A DNA stretch of 64,000 nt from Streptomyces sp. cf386 (GTDB lineage: Bacteria > Actinomycetota > Actinomycetes > Streptomycetales > Streptomycetaceae). Positions 50,853-59,253 of this stretch are shown in pieces. The position numbers and the translations under genes are program-made. The stretch spans positions 412,627 through 476,626 of the forward strand of contig NZ_FNHV01000007.1 of NCBI RefSeq assembly GCF_900103585.1. Direction: 5' to 3'. Each line of letters starts with the position of its first letter. Within the stretch, counting starts at the first letter, position 1. The notes beneath the pieces are model-generated. The model did not search any database. It was not told the origin of the DNA and saw nothing but the letters and a program-made list of their open reading frames with translations.

Positions 50853-51575
50853 TCAGCCGACGGCCGTGATCAGCACGGCCACCGTCGGGCGATCGGTCAG
50901 CGCCTCTCCCACCCACTCGCGGACCTCCCGGGCCACTTCCACGGCCCGGCGGTCTTGGCTCACCGCGAGCTCCACGCGCACATGCCGGTGCGGCAGGGCG
51001 GCCTCGTCCTGCCGTTCCTCGATGTGCACCGCATGGCCCAGCCCGCCCAGGGCGCCCGTCAGCTGAGTCACCCCCGGGACCATCAGGGCCGCGGTGGCGA
51101 CGCGTTCCTCGTCGGGGCTCCCGGGCGCTGCGGCGCGCGGCGGCTCGGGCTGCCGTACGGGAGCGGGTTCGGCGTCCTCGTCGAGCAGGGCCGTCACCCG
51201 TAGGTCCACCTCGGTCACCGTCAGGCCGAGGAGGTCCGTCGCCGCTGCGGCCAGCAGACCGCGCAACCGCTCCGCTGTCGTCGGCAGCGGCTCGGTCGCC
51301 GTCGCCACGAAATCCGCCGTCACCCGGAGCGGGCCCGGCGACAGGGCGCTCGGCGGGGGAGGGACGGCGGCCTCGTGCGTGTCCTCCGGGTCGGTGTGCC
51401 CGATCCGGAGCGCGTCCAGCCGTACCCCTCGCATGTCCTCGACCGCGCGCCGCAGCACTGCCTCGGCCGCCCGCTCGGAGATCCACGCGCCGTCGTGCGC
51501 GGCGCCCAGGGGCAGCAGCCTGCCGAGCCCGAGCTGATGCCGGACTGCTTGGGTCCATCGGTCCGCGGTGGTCAT
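50853..51575 (-). CDS. Streptomyces hypothetical protein next to the Asp23 cluster
   Basis: A 240-residue soluble protein beginning at the ATG at 51575. The N-terminal segment has conserved-looking RWTQAVRHQLGLGRLLPLG, DGAWISERAAEAVLRRAV and PLRVTADFVATATEPLPTTAERLR. The last 80 residues (VPGVTQLTGALGGLGHAVHIEE, VRVELAVSQDRRAVEVAREVREWV) are strikingly like the Asp23/Gls24 fold encoded in the opposite cluster. It is probably a diverged, two-part Asp23-related protein. Function unknown. Divergent from the Asp23 operon with 87 bp between. Confidence 0.7.
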   Translation of the reverse strand: MTTADRWTQAVRHQLGLGRLLPLGAAHDGAWISERAAEAVLRRAVEDMRGVRLDALRIGHTDPEDTHEAAVPPPPSALSPGPLRVTADFVATATEPLPTTAERLRGLLAAAATDLLGLTVTEVDLRVTALLDEDAEPAPVRQPEPPRAAAPGSPDEERVATAALMVPGVTQLTGALGGLGHAVHIEERQDEAALPHRHVRVELAVSQDRRAVEVAREVREWVGEALTDRPTVAVLITAVG

Positions 51576-51662
51576 GCCTCCAGCCTGCCGCATCCCTGGC
51601 GCGCGAACGCGTAACCATGCTTACGGTGGTCAAGGGACGACGACCGAAGGGGACGAACGGCC

Positions 51663-52139
51663 ATGACTGAGATGACGGAGCAGAACCGGGGGACGGAGGG
51701 CGAGACCCCCATCACCCGGAAGACGCAGGTGACCAAGCGCGGTGGCGGAGACCCCGGCGCCCGGGGCCGGACGAGCATCGCGGACGGCGTCGTGGAGAAG
51801 ATCGCCGGGATGGCCGCACGCGATGTGGACGGCGTGCACGCCATGGGCAGCGGACTGTCGCGGACCTTCGGGGCCGTGCGCGACCGGGTGCCGGGCGGGG
51901 CGAAGTCGGTGAGTCGGGGGGTGAAGGTCGAGGTCGGTGAGGTACAGGCCGCGCTCGACCTGGAGATCGTCGTCGAGTACGGCGTCTCGATCGGCGACGT
52001 GGCCCGGGACGTGCGCGAGAACGTGATCACCGCCGTCGAGCGGATGACCGGCCTCGAAGTCGTCGAGGTCAACATCGCGGTGAGTGATGTGAAGCTTCCG
52101 GAGGAAGAGGAAGAGGAACCGGAGCGCCGGATCCAGTGA
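51663..52139 (+). CDS. Asp23/Gls24 family envelope stress response protein
   Basis: A 158-residue Asp23 (alkaline-shock protein 23) family member. Core motifs are SIADGVVEKIAGMAARDVDGVHAMG, cut here for length, a basic GGAKSVSRGVKVEVGE, and GVSIGDVARDVRENVITAVERMTGLEVVEVNIAV, similarly. Highly charged ends, with a run of Glu at the C-terminus. Cytoplasmic, and typically tethered to the membrane by AmaP, encoded four genes later. First gene of a five-gene cluster. Confidence 0.92.
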   Translation: MTEMTEQNRGTEGETPITRKTQVTKRGGGDPGARGRTSIADGVVEKIAGMAARDVDGVHAMGSGLSRTFGAVRDRVPGGAKSVSRGVKVEVGEVQAALDLEIVVEYGVSIGDVARDVRENVITAVERMTGLEVVEVNIAVSDVKLPEEEEEEPERRIQ

Positions 52140-52198
52140 TGCGCCGGCGACCGGACAACGCAGCGACGGGGAGTCGCTGAGAAGCTGAGGAGCGCATC

Positions 52199-52384
52199 AT
52201 GAGCATGGCCGTGGTCGGCATGATCGCCGGCATGGCACTGGGCTTCGCCGGGTATTTCGGCGGATTCGGCGCCTTCTTGCTGGTGGCCGCCCTGGGTGCC
52301 GTCGGTTTTATCGCCGGACGGTTCCTGGAGGGCGAGTACGAGTTCGGTGACTTCTTCCGGCGCCGTGACGAACGGCGGAGGTGA
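52199..52384 (+). CDS. small membrane protein of the Asp23 cluster (DUF2273-like)
   Basis: A 61-residue protein, nearly all one or two transmembrane helices (GMALGFAGYFGGFGAFLLV, LGAVGFIAGRFL) with a charged, Arg-rich tail FFRRRDERRR. The position within the Asp23/AmaP cluster matches the DUF2273 small membrane partner in Firmicutes. The start ATG at 52199 has GAGGAG just upstream; its stop overlaps the next GTG (GTGA). Confidence 0.8.
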   Translation: MSMAVVGMIAGMALGFAGYFGGFGAFLLVAALGAVGFIAGRFLEGEYEFGDFFRRRDERRR

Positions 52385-52764
52385 CGTCCGTGAGCGGCGG
52401 GGCCGCGGAGCTCCGCAGACCGCCGGCCACCGTCCCGGCCGGTGAGCGCGGGGCGACGCGGATCGCCGACCGGGTCGTCGTGAAGATCGCCTCACAGGCC
52501 GCACGTGAGGCGGTGGGGGAACTGGCCGAGGGCGCCGCCCGGCCGCAGGCCGTCGTCGTCGTGGCCCACGAGACCGCCCGGGTCCGGGTCCACGTCGAAC
52601 TCGACTACCCCACCGACATCGGTGCCCGGTGCGCTGCCGTGCGTCGGCATGTCGCCGAGCGGGTAGGCGCGTTGGTGGGCATGGAGGTGCCGGAGGTCGC
52701 CGTGCATGTGGAGCGGCTGCATCCGGGGTCCGTGCAGGGCACGGCACAGGGGAGGACGCGATGA
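52381..52764 (+). CDS. Asp23/Gls24 family protein (second paralogue)
   Basis: A 127-residue, shorter Asp23 protein: GATRIADRVVVKIASQAAREAV, cut for length, VRVHVELDYPTDIGARCAAVR and VGALVGMEVPEVAVHVERL. It is less charged than the first paralogue. GTG at 52381 overlaps the small membrane-protein stop and its own stop overlaps the next ATG, so it is tightly coupled in the operon. Confidence 0.88.
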   Translation: MTSVSGGAAELRRPPATVPAGERGATRIADRVVVKIASQAAREAVGELAEGAARPQAVVVVAHETARVRVHVELDYPTDIGARCAAVRRHVAERVGALVGMEVPEVAVHVERLHPGSVQGTAQGRTR

Positions 52765-53441
52765 GCGAGTCCCAGGGCTCCGAGGGCACCACACAACGAC
52801 TGCCGGTCATGGAGAAGGCGACCGGACCCGACACCCTCGACCAGTCGGCGTCGGCGGCGGACTACGAGCCCCCGCCCGCAGCCGACGGCGAGGGCGGCAA
52901 GGACGGCCGCTTCTGGTCGGCACGTCGCATCCCGGCCGCGATCATGGCGCTCCTGCTCTTCCTCGTCGCCGGCTTCTTCCTGTACGACATCGCCTCCGTG
53001 CGCGCCGACCGGCCCGCCATGCACTGGCGCCGGGAACTGGCCGACCAGCTCGCCGAACGCCCTCTCGACGACATCTGGGTGCTCGTCGGCGCGGGCGTCG
53101 CCGCAGTCCTCGGCCTCTGGCTGCTCGTCCTGGCGACCACACCCGGCCTGCGGTCCGTCCTGCCGATGCGGCGCACCCACCCCGACGTCCGCGCCGGACT
53201 CCACCGCGACCTGGCCGCGCTCGTCCTGCGCGACCGGGCGATGGAGGTCTCCGGCGTCCAGTCGGTACGGGTACGGATGCGCCGGTCCCGGGCCGATGTC
53301 CGCGCCGTCTCGCACTTCCGCGAACTGGACGACGTACGCGCCGACCTGGATGCCACGCTCGCCGACGCGATCAGGGGCCTGGGCCTGTCCCGGCCGCCCG
53401 CGCTGTCGGTGCGGGTACGGCGGCTCGGACGGAAGGGGTGA
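52761..53441 (+). CDS. DUF6286-type membrane protein of the Asp23 cluster
   Basis: A 226-residue protein. Residues 1-55 are polar and disordered, with two transmembrane helices at about 60-80 and 108-128. The cytoplasmic C-terminal domain (MRRTHPDVRAGLHRDLAALVLRD, cut for length, then ALSVRVRRLGR) looks like an Asp23/AmaP-related alpha-beta module. The family name is from memory. Linked by ATGA to the upstream and GTGA to the downstream gene. Confidence 0.75.
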   Translation: MSESQGSEGTTQRLPVMEKATGPDTLDQSASAADYEPPPAADGEGGKDGRFWSARRIPAAIMALLLFLVAGFFLYDIASVRADRPAMHWRRELADQLAERPLDDIWVLVGAGVAAVLGLWLLVLATTPGLRSVLPMRRTHPDVRAGLHRDLAALVLRDRAMEVSGVQSVRVRMRRSRADVRAVSHFRELDDVRADLDATLADAIRGLGLSRPPALSVRVRRLGRKG

Positions 53442-54025
53442 GGACCGTGCTCAGGGTGGTCAACCGGGTGCTGATCGGGCTCGTCGGGCTGGTGCTGCTC
53501 GTGATCGGCGGGTCCGTACTGGCCGTGGGACTCGGGCTGGAACCCCCGTCCTGGTGGATCCACGACGACCGGCACGACGTCCTGCTCAGCGACGCCGAGC
53601 GGACCCGCTGGCGGGACGACGCCTGGTGGTGGCCGGCGGTCATCGCCGTACTGGCCGTCCTGGTCCTGCTCGCCCTGTGGTGGCTGACCGCGAACCTGCG
53701 CCGGCGCCGTCTCGCCGAGGTCCTGGTCGACACCGGCGACGGCGCGGGCGCCCTGCTGCGGGGCCGGGCCCTGGAGAACGTACTGGCGAGCGAGGCGGCG
53801 GGCCTGGAGGGCGTGCAGCGGGCCCAGGCCCAGCTGACGGGCAGACGCAGCGCTCCCGAGGCCCGCGTACGCCTCCTGCTGGAACCGCACGTGGACCCCG
53901 GGACGGCACTGAACGACCTCACCGGCCATGCCCTGGCCCATGCCCGCAATTCAGCGGGCTTGGCGGAATTGCCGACGGAGGTTCGACTCAAGGGTGTCAA
54001 ACACCGTGCGGAAAGGGTCAGTTAG
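53438..54025 (+). CDS. amaP: alkaline shock response membrane anchor protein AmaP
   Basis: A 195-residue membrane anchor for Asp23. Two transmembrane helices (about 9-32 and 67-88) flank a short extracytoplasmic Trp-rich loop (PPSWWIHDDRH, DDAWWWP). The C-terminal ~100 residues (RLLLEPHVDPGTALNDLTGHALAHARN) form the cytoplasmic Asp23-binding domain. GTG at 53438 overlaps the previous stop. Last gene of the cluster; 15 bp to the convergent SDR. Confidence 0.85.
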   Translation: MRTVLRVVNRVLIGLVGLVLLVIGGSVLAVGLGLEPPSWWIHDDRHDVLLSDAERTRWRDDAWWWPAVIAVLAVLVLLALWWLTANLRRRRLAEVLVDTGDGAGALLRGRALENVLASEAAGLEGVQRAQAQLTGRRSAPEARVRLLLEPHVDPGTALNDLTGHALAHARNSAGLAELPTEVRLKGVKHRAERVS

Positions 54026-54040
54026 AAGGGCAACGGTCAG

Positions 54041-54796
54041 TTAGAACCCGTGTCGCATGCCGCCGTCCACCGGCAGCATGATCCCCGTCAAATAGGAAGC
54101 CGCCGGAGACAGCAAAAACGCGGCCGCGCGTCCGAATTCCTCCGGTGCCCCGTACCGCCGCAGCGGAATACGTGCCTCGTGCGCGGCCCGCGTGGCCTCC
54201 GGGTCCGCGGACATTCCGTCCAGCTCCCGCACCCGGTCCGTGTCGATGCGCGCCGGAAGCAACCCGACGACCCGAATGCCCCGCGGCCCCAATTCGTCCG
54301 CGAGGGACTTGGCGAACCCGGCGAGCCCCGGCCGCAGTCCGTTGGAAATGGTCAGCCCCGGAATCGGCTCGTGCACCGACCCCGACAGCACGAACCCGAT
54401 GACGCCTCCCGTCTCCAGTTCGGCCGCCGCGGCCCGCGCCAGCCGCACCGCGCCCAGGAACACCGACTCGAACGCCGACTGCCACTGCTCGTCCGTGTTG
54501 TCGGCGACAAATCCCGGAGCCGGTCCGCCGACGCTGATGAAAATGCCGTCGAATCCGCCGAAGGCGTCCCGCGCGACAGCGATGAGCCGCCCGGCCGCCT
54601 CCGGATCGGCGTTGTCGACGGCCACCCCGACGGCGTTCGGCCCCAGCTCGGTCGCGGCCGCGGCGACCCGCTCCTCGTCCCGGCCGGTCAGGACGACCTT
54701 CGCCCCGTCGGCCACCAGTTCACGCGCGGCGGCGTTGCCCAGGCCACGGGTGGCCCCCGTGACGACGTACACCCGGTCCTTCAGTCCAAGATCCAT
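54041..54796 (-). CDS. SDR family oxidoreductase with non-canonical catalytic residues
   Basis: A 251-residue Rossmann-fold short-chain dehydrogenase. The cofactor loop TGATRGLGNAAA, NAG-equivalent SVGGPAPG and the catalytic-Ser strand VIGFVLSGSVHEP are in place. At the normal YxxxK site the sequence is ISNGLRPGLAGFAKSL: the Tyr is Asn and the Lys is Arg. This variant recurs in a sub-branch of SDRs, so the chemistry or role may differ (inference). The ATG at 54796 is 4 nt after the GH15 stop; same operon. Confidence 0.85.
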   Translation of the reverse strand: MDLGLKDRVYVVTGATRGLGNAAARELVADGAKVVLTGRDEERVAAAATELGPNAVGVAVDNADPEAAGRLIAVARDAFGGFDGIFISVGGPAPGFVADNTDEQWQSAFESVFLGAVRLARAAAAELETGGVIGFVLSGSVHEPIPGLTISNGLRPGLAGFAKSLADELGPRGIRVVGLLPARIDTDRVRELDGMSADPEATRAAHEARIPLRRYGAPEEFGRAAAFLLSPAASYLTGIMLPVDGGMRHGF

Positions 54797-54800
54797 GTTC

Positions 54801-56585
54801 CTATCCTGCCCGGTCGCCCCCGAACAGGGCGAGAGCGGTGTTCACCAGGCCGATGTGGCTGAAGGCCTGCGGGAAGTTGCCGAGCTGGTGGCCGGCCACG
54901 GGGTCGTACTCCTCGGACAGCAGGCCCACGTCGTTGGCGAGGTGCACCAGACGGTCGAACAGCTCATGCGCCTCCTGCGTACGTCCTGTCATGTGCAGCG
55001 CCTCCGCGAGCCAGAACGAGCAGGCCAGGAAGGTGCCCTCACCGCCGGGGAGTCCGTCGACGGGCGTCTCCTGGCTGTAGCGGCGCAGAAAGCCGTCATG
55101 GCTGAGCTCGGCGCGGATCGCGTCGATGGTGCCGATGACGCGCGGGTCGTCGGGCGGCAGGAAGCCGACGCGCGGGATGAGCAGCAGGGCGGCGTCGAGT
55201 TCACGGGAGCCGTAGTACTGCGTGAAGGTGTTCCGCTCGGCGTCGTACCCCTTCTCGCACACCTCGCGGTGCACCTCGTCGCGGAACTCCCGCCAGCCGG
55301 CGAGGTCGCCCTCCAGCGACGGGTTCTCCTCCAGCGTGCGCACCGCCCGGTCCGCGGCCACCCACACCATCACCTTCGAGTGCACGAAGTGCCGGCGCCC
55401 GCCCCGCACCTCCCACAGCCCCTCGTCGGGCTGCCTCCACTGCGAGCTCAGCCAGTCGATGAGGGCGGCCTGGATCGCCCAGATGTGCGGCTTGCTGGGC
55501 AGTCCCGCGTCCCGGGCCAGCGCCAGGGTGTCCATGACCTCGCCGTACACGTCCAACTGGAGCTGTTCCACGGCCTGGTTGCCGATGCGTACGGGGGCGG
55601 AGCCGGCGAAGCCGGACAGCCACGGCACCTCGAACTCGGGCAGCCGCCGCTCGCCTGCCAGGCCGTACATGATCCGCAGGTCCGCCGGGTCACCGGCGAC
55701 CGCGCGCAGCAGCCAGTCGCGCCAGGCCTCCGCCTCCGCCCGGTAGCCCGCCGACAGGCCCACGTTCAGGGTGAGGGTGGAGTCGCGCAGCCAGCAGTAG
55801 CGGTAGTCCCAGTTGCGGACGCCGCCGATCTCCTCGGGGAGCGAGGTGGTGGGGGCGGCGACGATGCCGCCGGTCGGGCGGTAGGTGAGGGCCTTCAGGG
55901 TGATCAGGGAGCGGATGACGGCGTCGCGGTACGGACCGGCGTAGTGGCAGTGCCCCACCCACTTCTGCCAGTCGCGGATGCTGACGCGCAACGCCTTGTA
56001 CGGGTCGACGAGCGGCGGGCGCGGCTCGTGCGAGGGGTGCCAGGTGAGGACGAACGCGACCTGCTCGCCGGCCTCGACCGTGAACTCCGAGTGCGTACCG
56101 AAGTCCTCGCCCCAGGTGTGCACCGCGGGTTCGCTACGCAGCCAGACCGAGTCCGGTCCGGCGACGGCCACCCGGTGGCCGCGGGACTTGCGCACCCAGG
56201 GGACGATCGCCCCGTAGTCGAACCGGAGCCGCAGGGTGCTGCGCACCGTGACCCGGCCGCCCAGTCCCTCCACGATGCGTACGAGGTCGGGGGCACGGTC
56301 ACGTTGGGGCATCAGGTCGGTGACGCGGATCGCCCCCTCGGCCGTCTCCCACTCGGTGTCCAGCACCAAGGTGTCCGGGCGGTACGCGCGGCGGGTGCAG
56401 AGCCCCTTCGCATGCTTGGGGGCGATGCGCCAGTGGCCGTTGTCCTTGCCACCGAGAAGCTTGGCGAAACAGGCGGCCGAATCGAAGCGGGGCAGACACA
56501 GCCAGTCGACGGATCCGTCCCTGCCGACCAGGGCGGCCGTCTGCTCGTCACCGATGAGGGCGTAGTCCTCGATGCGCGGGTGCAC
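54801..56585 (-). CDS. glycoside hydrolase family 15 protein (glucoamylase/trehalase-like)
   Basis: A 594-residue cytoplasmic GH15 enzyme of the actinobacterial trehalase/glucoamylase type. The N-terminal super-sandwich domain (MHPRIEDYALIGDEQTAALVGRDGSVDWLCLPRFDS, cut for length) is followed by the (alpha/alpha)6 barrel. The catalytic general acid lies in NWDYRYCWLRDS and the base in the later SEEYDP...GHQLGNFPQAFSHIG. It hydrolyses an alpha-glucosidic bond, probably trehalose or an oligosaccharide. The GTG at 56585 is used. Preceded by the sigma/TM unit and followed by the SDR. Confidence 0.93.
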   Translation of the reverse strand: MHPRIEDYALIGDEQTAALVGRDGSVDWLCLPRFDSAACFAKLLGGKDNGHWRIAPKHAKGLCTRRAYRPDTLVLDTEWETAEGAIRVTDLMPQRDRAPDLVRIVEGLGGRVTVRSTLRLRFDYGAIVPWVRKSRGHRVAVAGPDSVWLRSEPAVHTWGEDFGTHSEFTVEAGEQVAFVLTWHPSHEPRPPLVDPYKALRVSIRDWQKWVGHCHYAGPYRDAVIRSLITLKALTYRPTGGIVAAPTTSLPEEIGGVRNWDYRYCWLRDSTLTLNVGLSAGYRAEAEAWRDWLLRAVAGDPADLRIMYGLAGERRLPEFEVPWLSGFAGSAPVRIGNQAVEQLQLDVYGEVMDTLALARDAGLPSKPHIWAIQAALIDWLSSQWRQPDEGLWEVRGGRRHFVHSKVMVWVAADRAVRTLEENPSLEGDLAGWREFRDEVHREVCEKGYDAERNTFTQYYGSRELDAALLLIPRVGFLPPDDPRVIGTIDAIRAELSHDGFLRRYSQETPVDGLPGGEGTFLACSFWLAEALHMTGRTQEAHELFDRLVHLANDVGLLSEEYDPVAGHQLGNFPQAFSHIGLVNTALALFGGDRAG

Positions 56586-56670
56586 GCAAGTGCGGGTTCC
56601 CCAAGGGGTGGTGGGCCAATCAGGGTGGGGCCGGGGGAGTGATACGGGAGGGTGGTGACGGGGAGCGGCG

Positions 56671-56982
56671 TCAGGGGTGGGGCCCGGTGAGTTGCCCGCT
56701 CGCCGCGGAGCCGGTGTCCGAGAAGATGACGCCGGGATCCGTCGGGGCCTGGTTGAGGACCCACAGGCCGATCAGGGTGGCCAGGGCGAACACGACCGCG
56801 ATGAGGACGGCGAGGACGAGTCGGCGTCGGCGTTCCCGGCGCAGCCACTCGCCGCGTGCCGTGCGGTAGGCGTCGGGCGCCGCCTGCACCCCGTCGGCGA
56901 GAGCGGAGAGCGCCTCGCGCAGCTCCCGCTCCGTGCGGTCCGGACCGGTGCCCCGCGACGGAGTCACATCTCGATACGTCAT
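56671..56982 (-). CDS. single-TM protein downstream of the SigE-type sigma factor (possible anti-sigma)
   Basis: A 103-residue membrane protein. The cytoplasmic N-terminus is about 50 residues, Arg/Glu/Ala-rich (RTERELREALSALADGVQAAP). A transmembrane helix sits at about 55-75, and a short extracytoplasmic tail ends it. The ATG at 56982 overlaps the sigma-factor stop (ATGA). Genes in this position beside SigE-type sigma factors commonly encode membrane anti-sigma-like proteins. No zinc motif is seen, so the role is inferred from place only. Confidence 0.7.
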   Translation of the reverse strand: MTYRDVTPSRGTGPDRTERELREALSALADGVQAAPDAYRTARGEWLRRERRRRLVLAVLIAVVFALATLIGLWVLNQAPTDPGVIFSDTGSAASGQLTGPHP

Positions 56983-57554
56983 CGCCGGGCCTCCATCGCC
57001 TGGGTCAGGGCGGCGAGGCCGCGTGCCGTATGGGTTTTGACGGAGCCGCAGGAGATCCCCATCGCCGCGGCGATCTCGCTCTCCTTCAGCCCGAGCCAGT
57101 GCCGCAGCACCAGCGCCTCGCGCTGCCGGGCGGGCAGCTGCTGGAGCGCGTCGATCAGCACACGCTGGTCGTCGTGCAGCAGCGCGGTGCTCTCGGCGGA
57201 GGCGACGACCTCGACCTGCTCCGGCTTCTCGACGTGCTTGCGGGCCACTTGGAGGTGCCGTATCCGCATCCGCGTCAGATTGCACACCGTGGAGCGCAGA
57301 TACGCCTCCGCCGCCTCGGCGTCCCGCAGCCGCCGCCACTTCCGGTAGATCTGGTAGTAGGCCTCGGCGACCACGTTCTCCGGGTCGTCGGCGCCGAGCA
57401 GGACGGCGAGGCGCAGCATCGAGGAGTAGTGCAGCTCGAACAGACGGGCCAGACCGGCCTCGCGCTCCAGGTCGGCCGGGTCGCTCACCGCGGGGGCGAG
57501 GGGCACGGCGGGTACCGCAGCAGTACCGGCCTCGTGTCTCAGGTGCTGTCTCAC
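56979..57554 (-). CDS. SigE-family (SigK/M-like) RNA polymerase ECF sigma factor
   Basis: A 191-residue ECF sigma factor. Region 2 is LFELHYSSMLRLAVLLGADDPENVVAEAYYQIYRKWRRL, cut for length here as SMLRLAVLLGADDPENVV and QIYRKWRRLRD. Region 4 holds LPARQREALVLRHWLGLKE, then SEIAAAMGISCGSVKTHTARG. The GTG at 57554 overlaps the symporter stop (GTGA) and its own stop overlaps the single-TM protein, so it is made together with the transporter. Its regulon is unknown. Confidence 0.9.
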   Translation of the reverse strand: MRQHLRHEAGTAAVPAVPLAPAVSDPADLEREAGLARLFELHYSSMLRLAVLLGADDPENVVAEAYYQIYRKWRRLRDAEAAEAYLRSTVCNLTRMRIRHLQVARKHVEKPEQVEVVASAESTALLHDDQRVLIDALQQLPARQREALVLRHWLGLKESEIAAAMGISCGSVKTHTARGLAALTQAMEARR

Positions 57555-59089
57555 GGGTTGTTCGCTCCCGTCTCGGGGCGCCGCCTGACGCTCAGGCGTG
57601 ACGGCAGGTCGGTCAGATCGGCGCCGCGCGGGACGCCGAGGCGTTCGAGCACCGCGGTCCCGGCCACGGCGACGGTCAGATTGAGCAGCAGCGCGGCGAG
57701 CCCGGCGTAGACCTCCGGCCCGCTGCCGAGCGGCACGACCGACGAGAACCCTTCCTGTACGACCATGAAGGTCCCCGCCACCATGCCCACGCCCCACCCG
57801 GCGAGCAGCGCCCGCGGATGCAGCCGCCCGGTGAACAGGCCCACCGCGACGGCCGGGAAGATCTGCAGGATCCACACCCCGCCGAGCAGCTGGAGGTTGA
57901 TGGCGTCCTGGTCGCGCAGCCCGAACACGAACGCCACCGCGCCCACCTTCGCGGTGAGCGACACCGCCTTGGCGATCCGCACCTGCCGCTTGGGCGTGGC
58001 CGTCGGATGGACGTACTCGACATACACATTGCGTACGAAGCTCGTGGCGGCGGCGATCGACATCACCGCCGCCGGGACCATCGCCCCCACGGTGATCGCA
58101 CCGAACACCAGCCCGGCCAGCGGCGCCGGCATCAGCCGGTCGACCAGCATCGGTACGGCCGCCTCGGCGCCGCCCGCCGGGGCGCGCACGCCCGTCGCGA
58201 GGGCCGCGATGCCGAGGAAGCCGAAGAGGGCGAGCAGCGCGGTCCAGGCGGGCAGCGCGACGGACACCTTGCGCAGGGTCCGCGGGCCGTCGGCGGCGAA
58301 ACCGGCGGTGAGCACGTGCGGGTACATCAGCAGGGCGAGCGCGGAGCCGAGGGCGAGGGTGGCGTAGGCGGGCTGCTGCTCGGGGGTGAGGAGCAGCGCC
58401 GGTCCGCCGAGGCGCTCGGCCGCACCGTCGAAGACGGCACCGGGGCCGCCGAGCCGGGCCAGCACCAGCCAGGTCACCGCGGTCAGCGAGACGAAGACGG
58501 CCACGGCCTTGAGCGCGGAGATGACGGTCGGGGCGCGCAGCCCGTGCCGGTAGGTGGCGACGGCCAGCCCCGCGAACAGGGCCACCATCACCAGATCACC
58601 GGCCGCGCCCCGCGGATACACGCCCCCGGCCGCCAGCACCGCCCTGATGCCGAGCAGCTGCAGCGCGAGATACGGCATCGTCGCGAGGATTCCGGTCAGC
58701 GCGACCACCAGGGCGAGCGGCGCCGACCCGTACCGGCCGCGCACGAAGTCGGCCGCGGTGACGTAGCCGTGCCGACGGGCGACGGACCACAGGCGGCTCA
58801 GCAGCACGAAGGCGATCGGGCAGACGATCACCGTGTACGGCACCGCGAAGAAGGCGGGCGCGCCGTTGCCGTACGCCAGCCCCGGTATGGCGGCGAAGGT
58901 GTACGCGGTGAAGATCGTGCCGCCGAGCAGCAGCCAGGTCCACACCGGGCCGAGACTGCGGTCGGCCAGCGCCCAGCCCTCCAGCGACGGCAGACGGTCG
59001 CTCGGGCTCAGGCGCCGCGCGGTGACGGCGAGCAGCGACGCTCCGCCGATCACGGCGAGAAACGTCGCGGTCATGGCGCCGTCGGCCAT
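57551..59089 (-). CDS. sodium:solute symporter family protein (MctC/monocarboxylate-type)
   Basis: A 512-residue SSS-family Na+ symporter with about 13 helices. Landmarks: LADRSLGPVWTWLLLGGTIFTAYTF, cut for length as SLGPVWTWLLLGGTI, FIAFVLL-type helix 3, YVTAADFVRGRYGS after helix 3, and PAAVMSIAAATSFVRNVYV late in the protein. Similar proteins import acetate, propionate or pyruvate; substrate unproven. The ATG at 59089 is divergent from a DUF3311 gene with 164 bp between. Confidence 0.9.
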   Translation of the reverse strand: MADGAMTATFLAVIGGASLLAVTARRLSPSDRLPSLEGWALADRSLGPVWTWLLLGGTIFTAYTFAAIPGLAYGNGAPAFFAVPYTVIVCPIAFVLLSRLWSVARRHGYVTAADFVRGRYGSAPLALVVALTGILATMPYLALQLLGIRAVLAAGGVYPRGAAGDLVMVALFAGLAVATYRHGLRAPTVISALKAVAVFVSLTAVTWLVLARLGGPGAVFDGAAERLGGPALLLTPEQQPAYATLALGSALALLMYPHVLTAGFAADGPRTLRKVSVALPAWTALLALFGFLGIAALATGVRAPAGGAEAAVPMLVDRLMPAPLAGLVFGAITVGAMVPAAVMSIAAATSFVRNVYVEYVHPTATPKRQVRIAKAVSLTAKVGAVAFVFGLRDQDAINLQLLGGVWILQIFPAVAVGLFTGRLHPRALLAGWGVGMVAGTFMVVQEGFSSVVPLGSGPEVYAGLAALLLNLTVAVAGTAVLERLGVPRGADLTDLPSRLSVRRRPETGANNP

Positions 59090-59253
59090 GGGTCACCGTC
59101 CTTGGTGTGTGCCCTCGCGCCTAAGTTGCGCGAACGCCCGGAACGGAGGACAGGGAACCGGCGGGAAATTTCCCCGAAATTCGCTGTCAACCGGTCTCCG
59201 GGGGTGGGCAACTCTTGCACAGACCGACAGCGAGCGGGAGAGGAGCGCAGGTC
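59090..59253. promoter_or_regulatory. divergent promoter region of the symporter and DUF3311 genes
   Basis: 164 bp; AT-richer around 59160-59190 (GGGAAATTTCCCCGAAATTCG). GGGAAATTTCCC (59162-59173) is a perfect 12-bp palindrome, and a partial copy of it (GAAATTC) follows. Candidate operator for one or both divergent units. No regulator gene adjacent. Confidence 0.45.
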
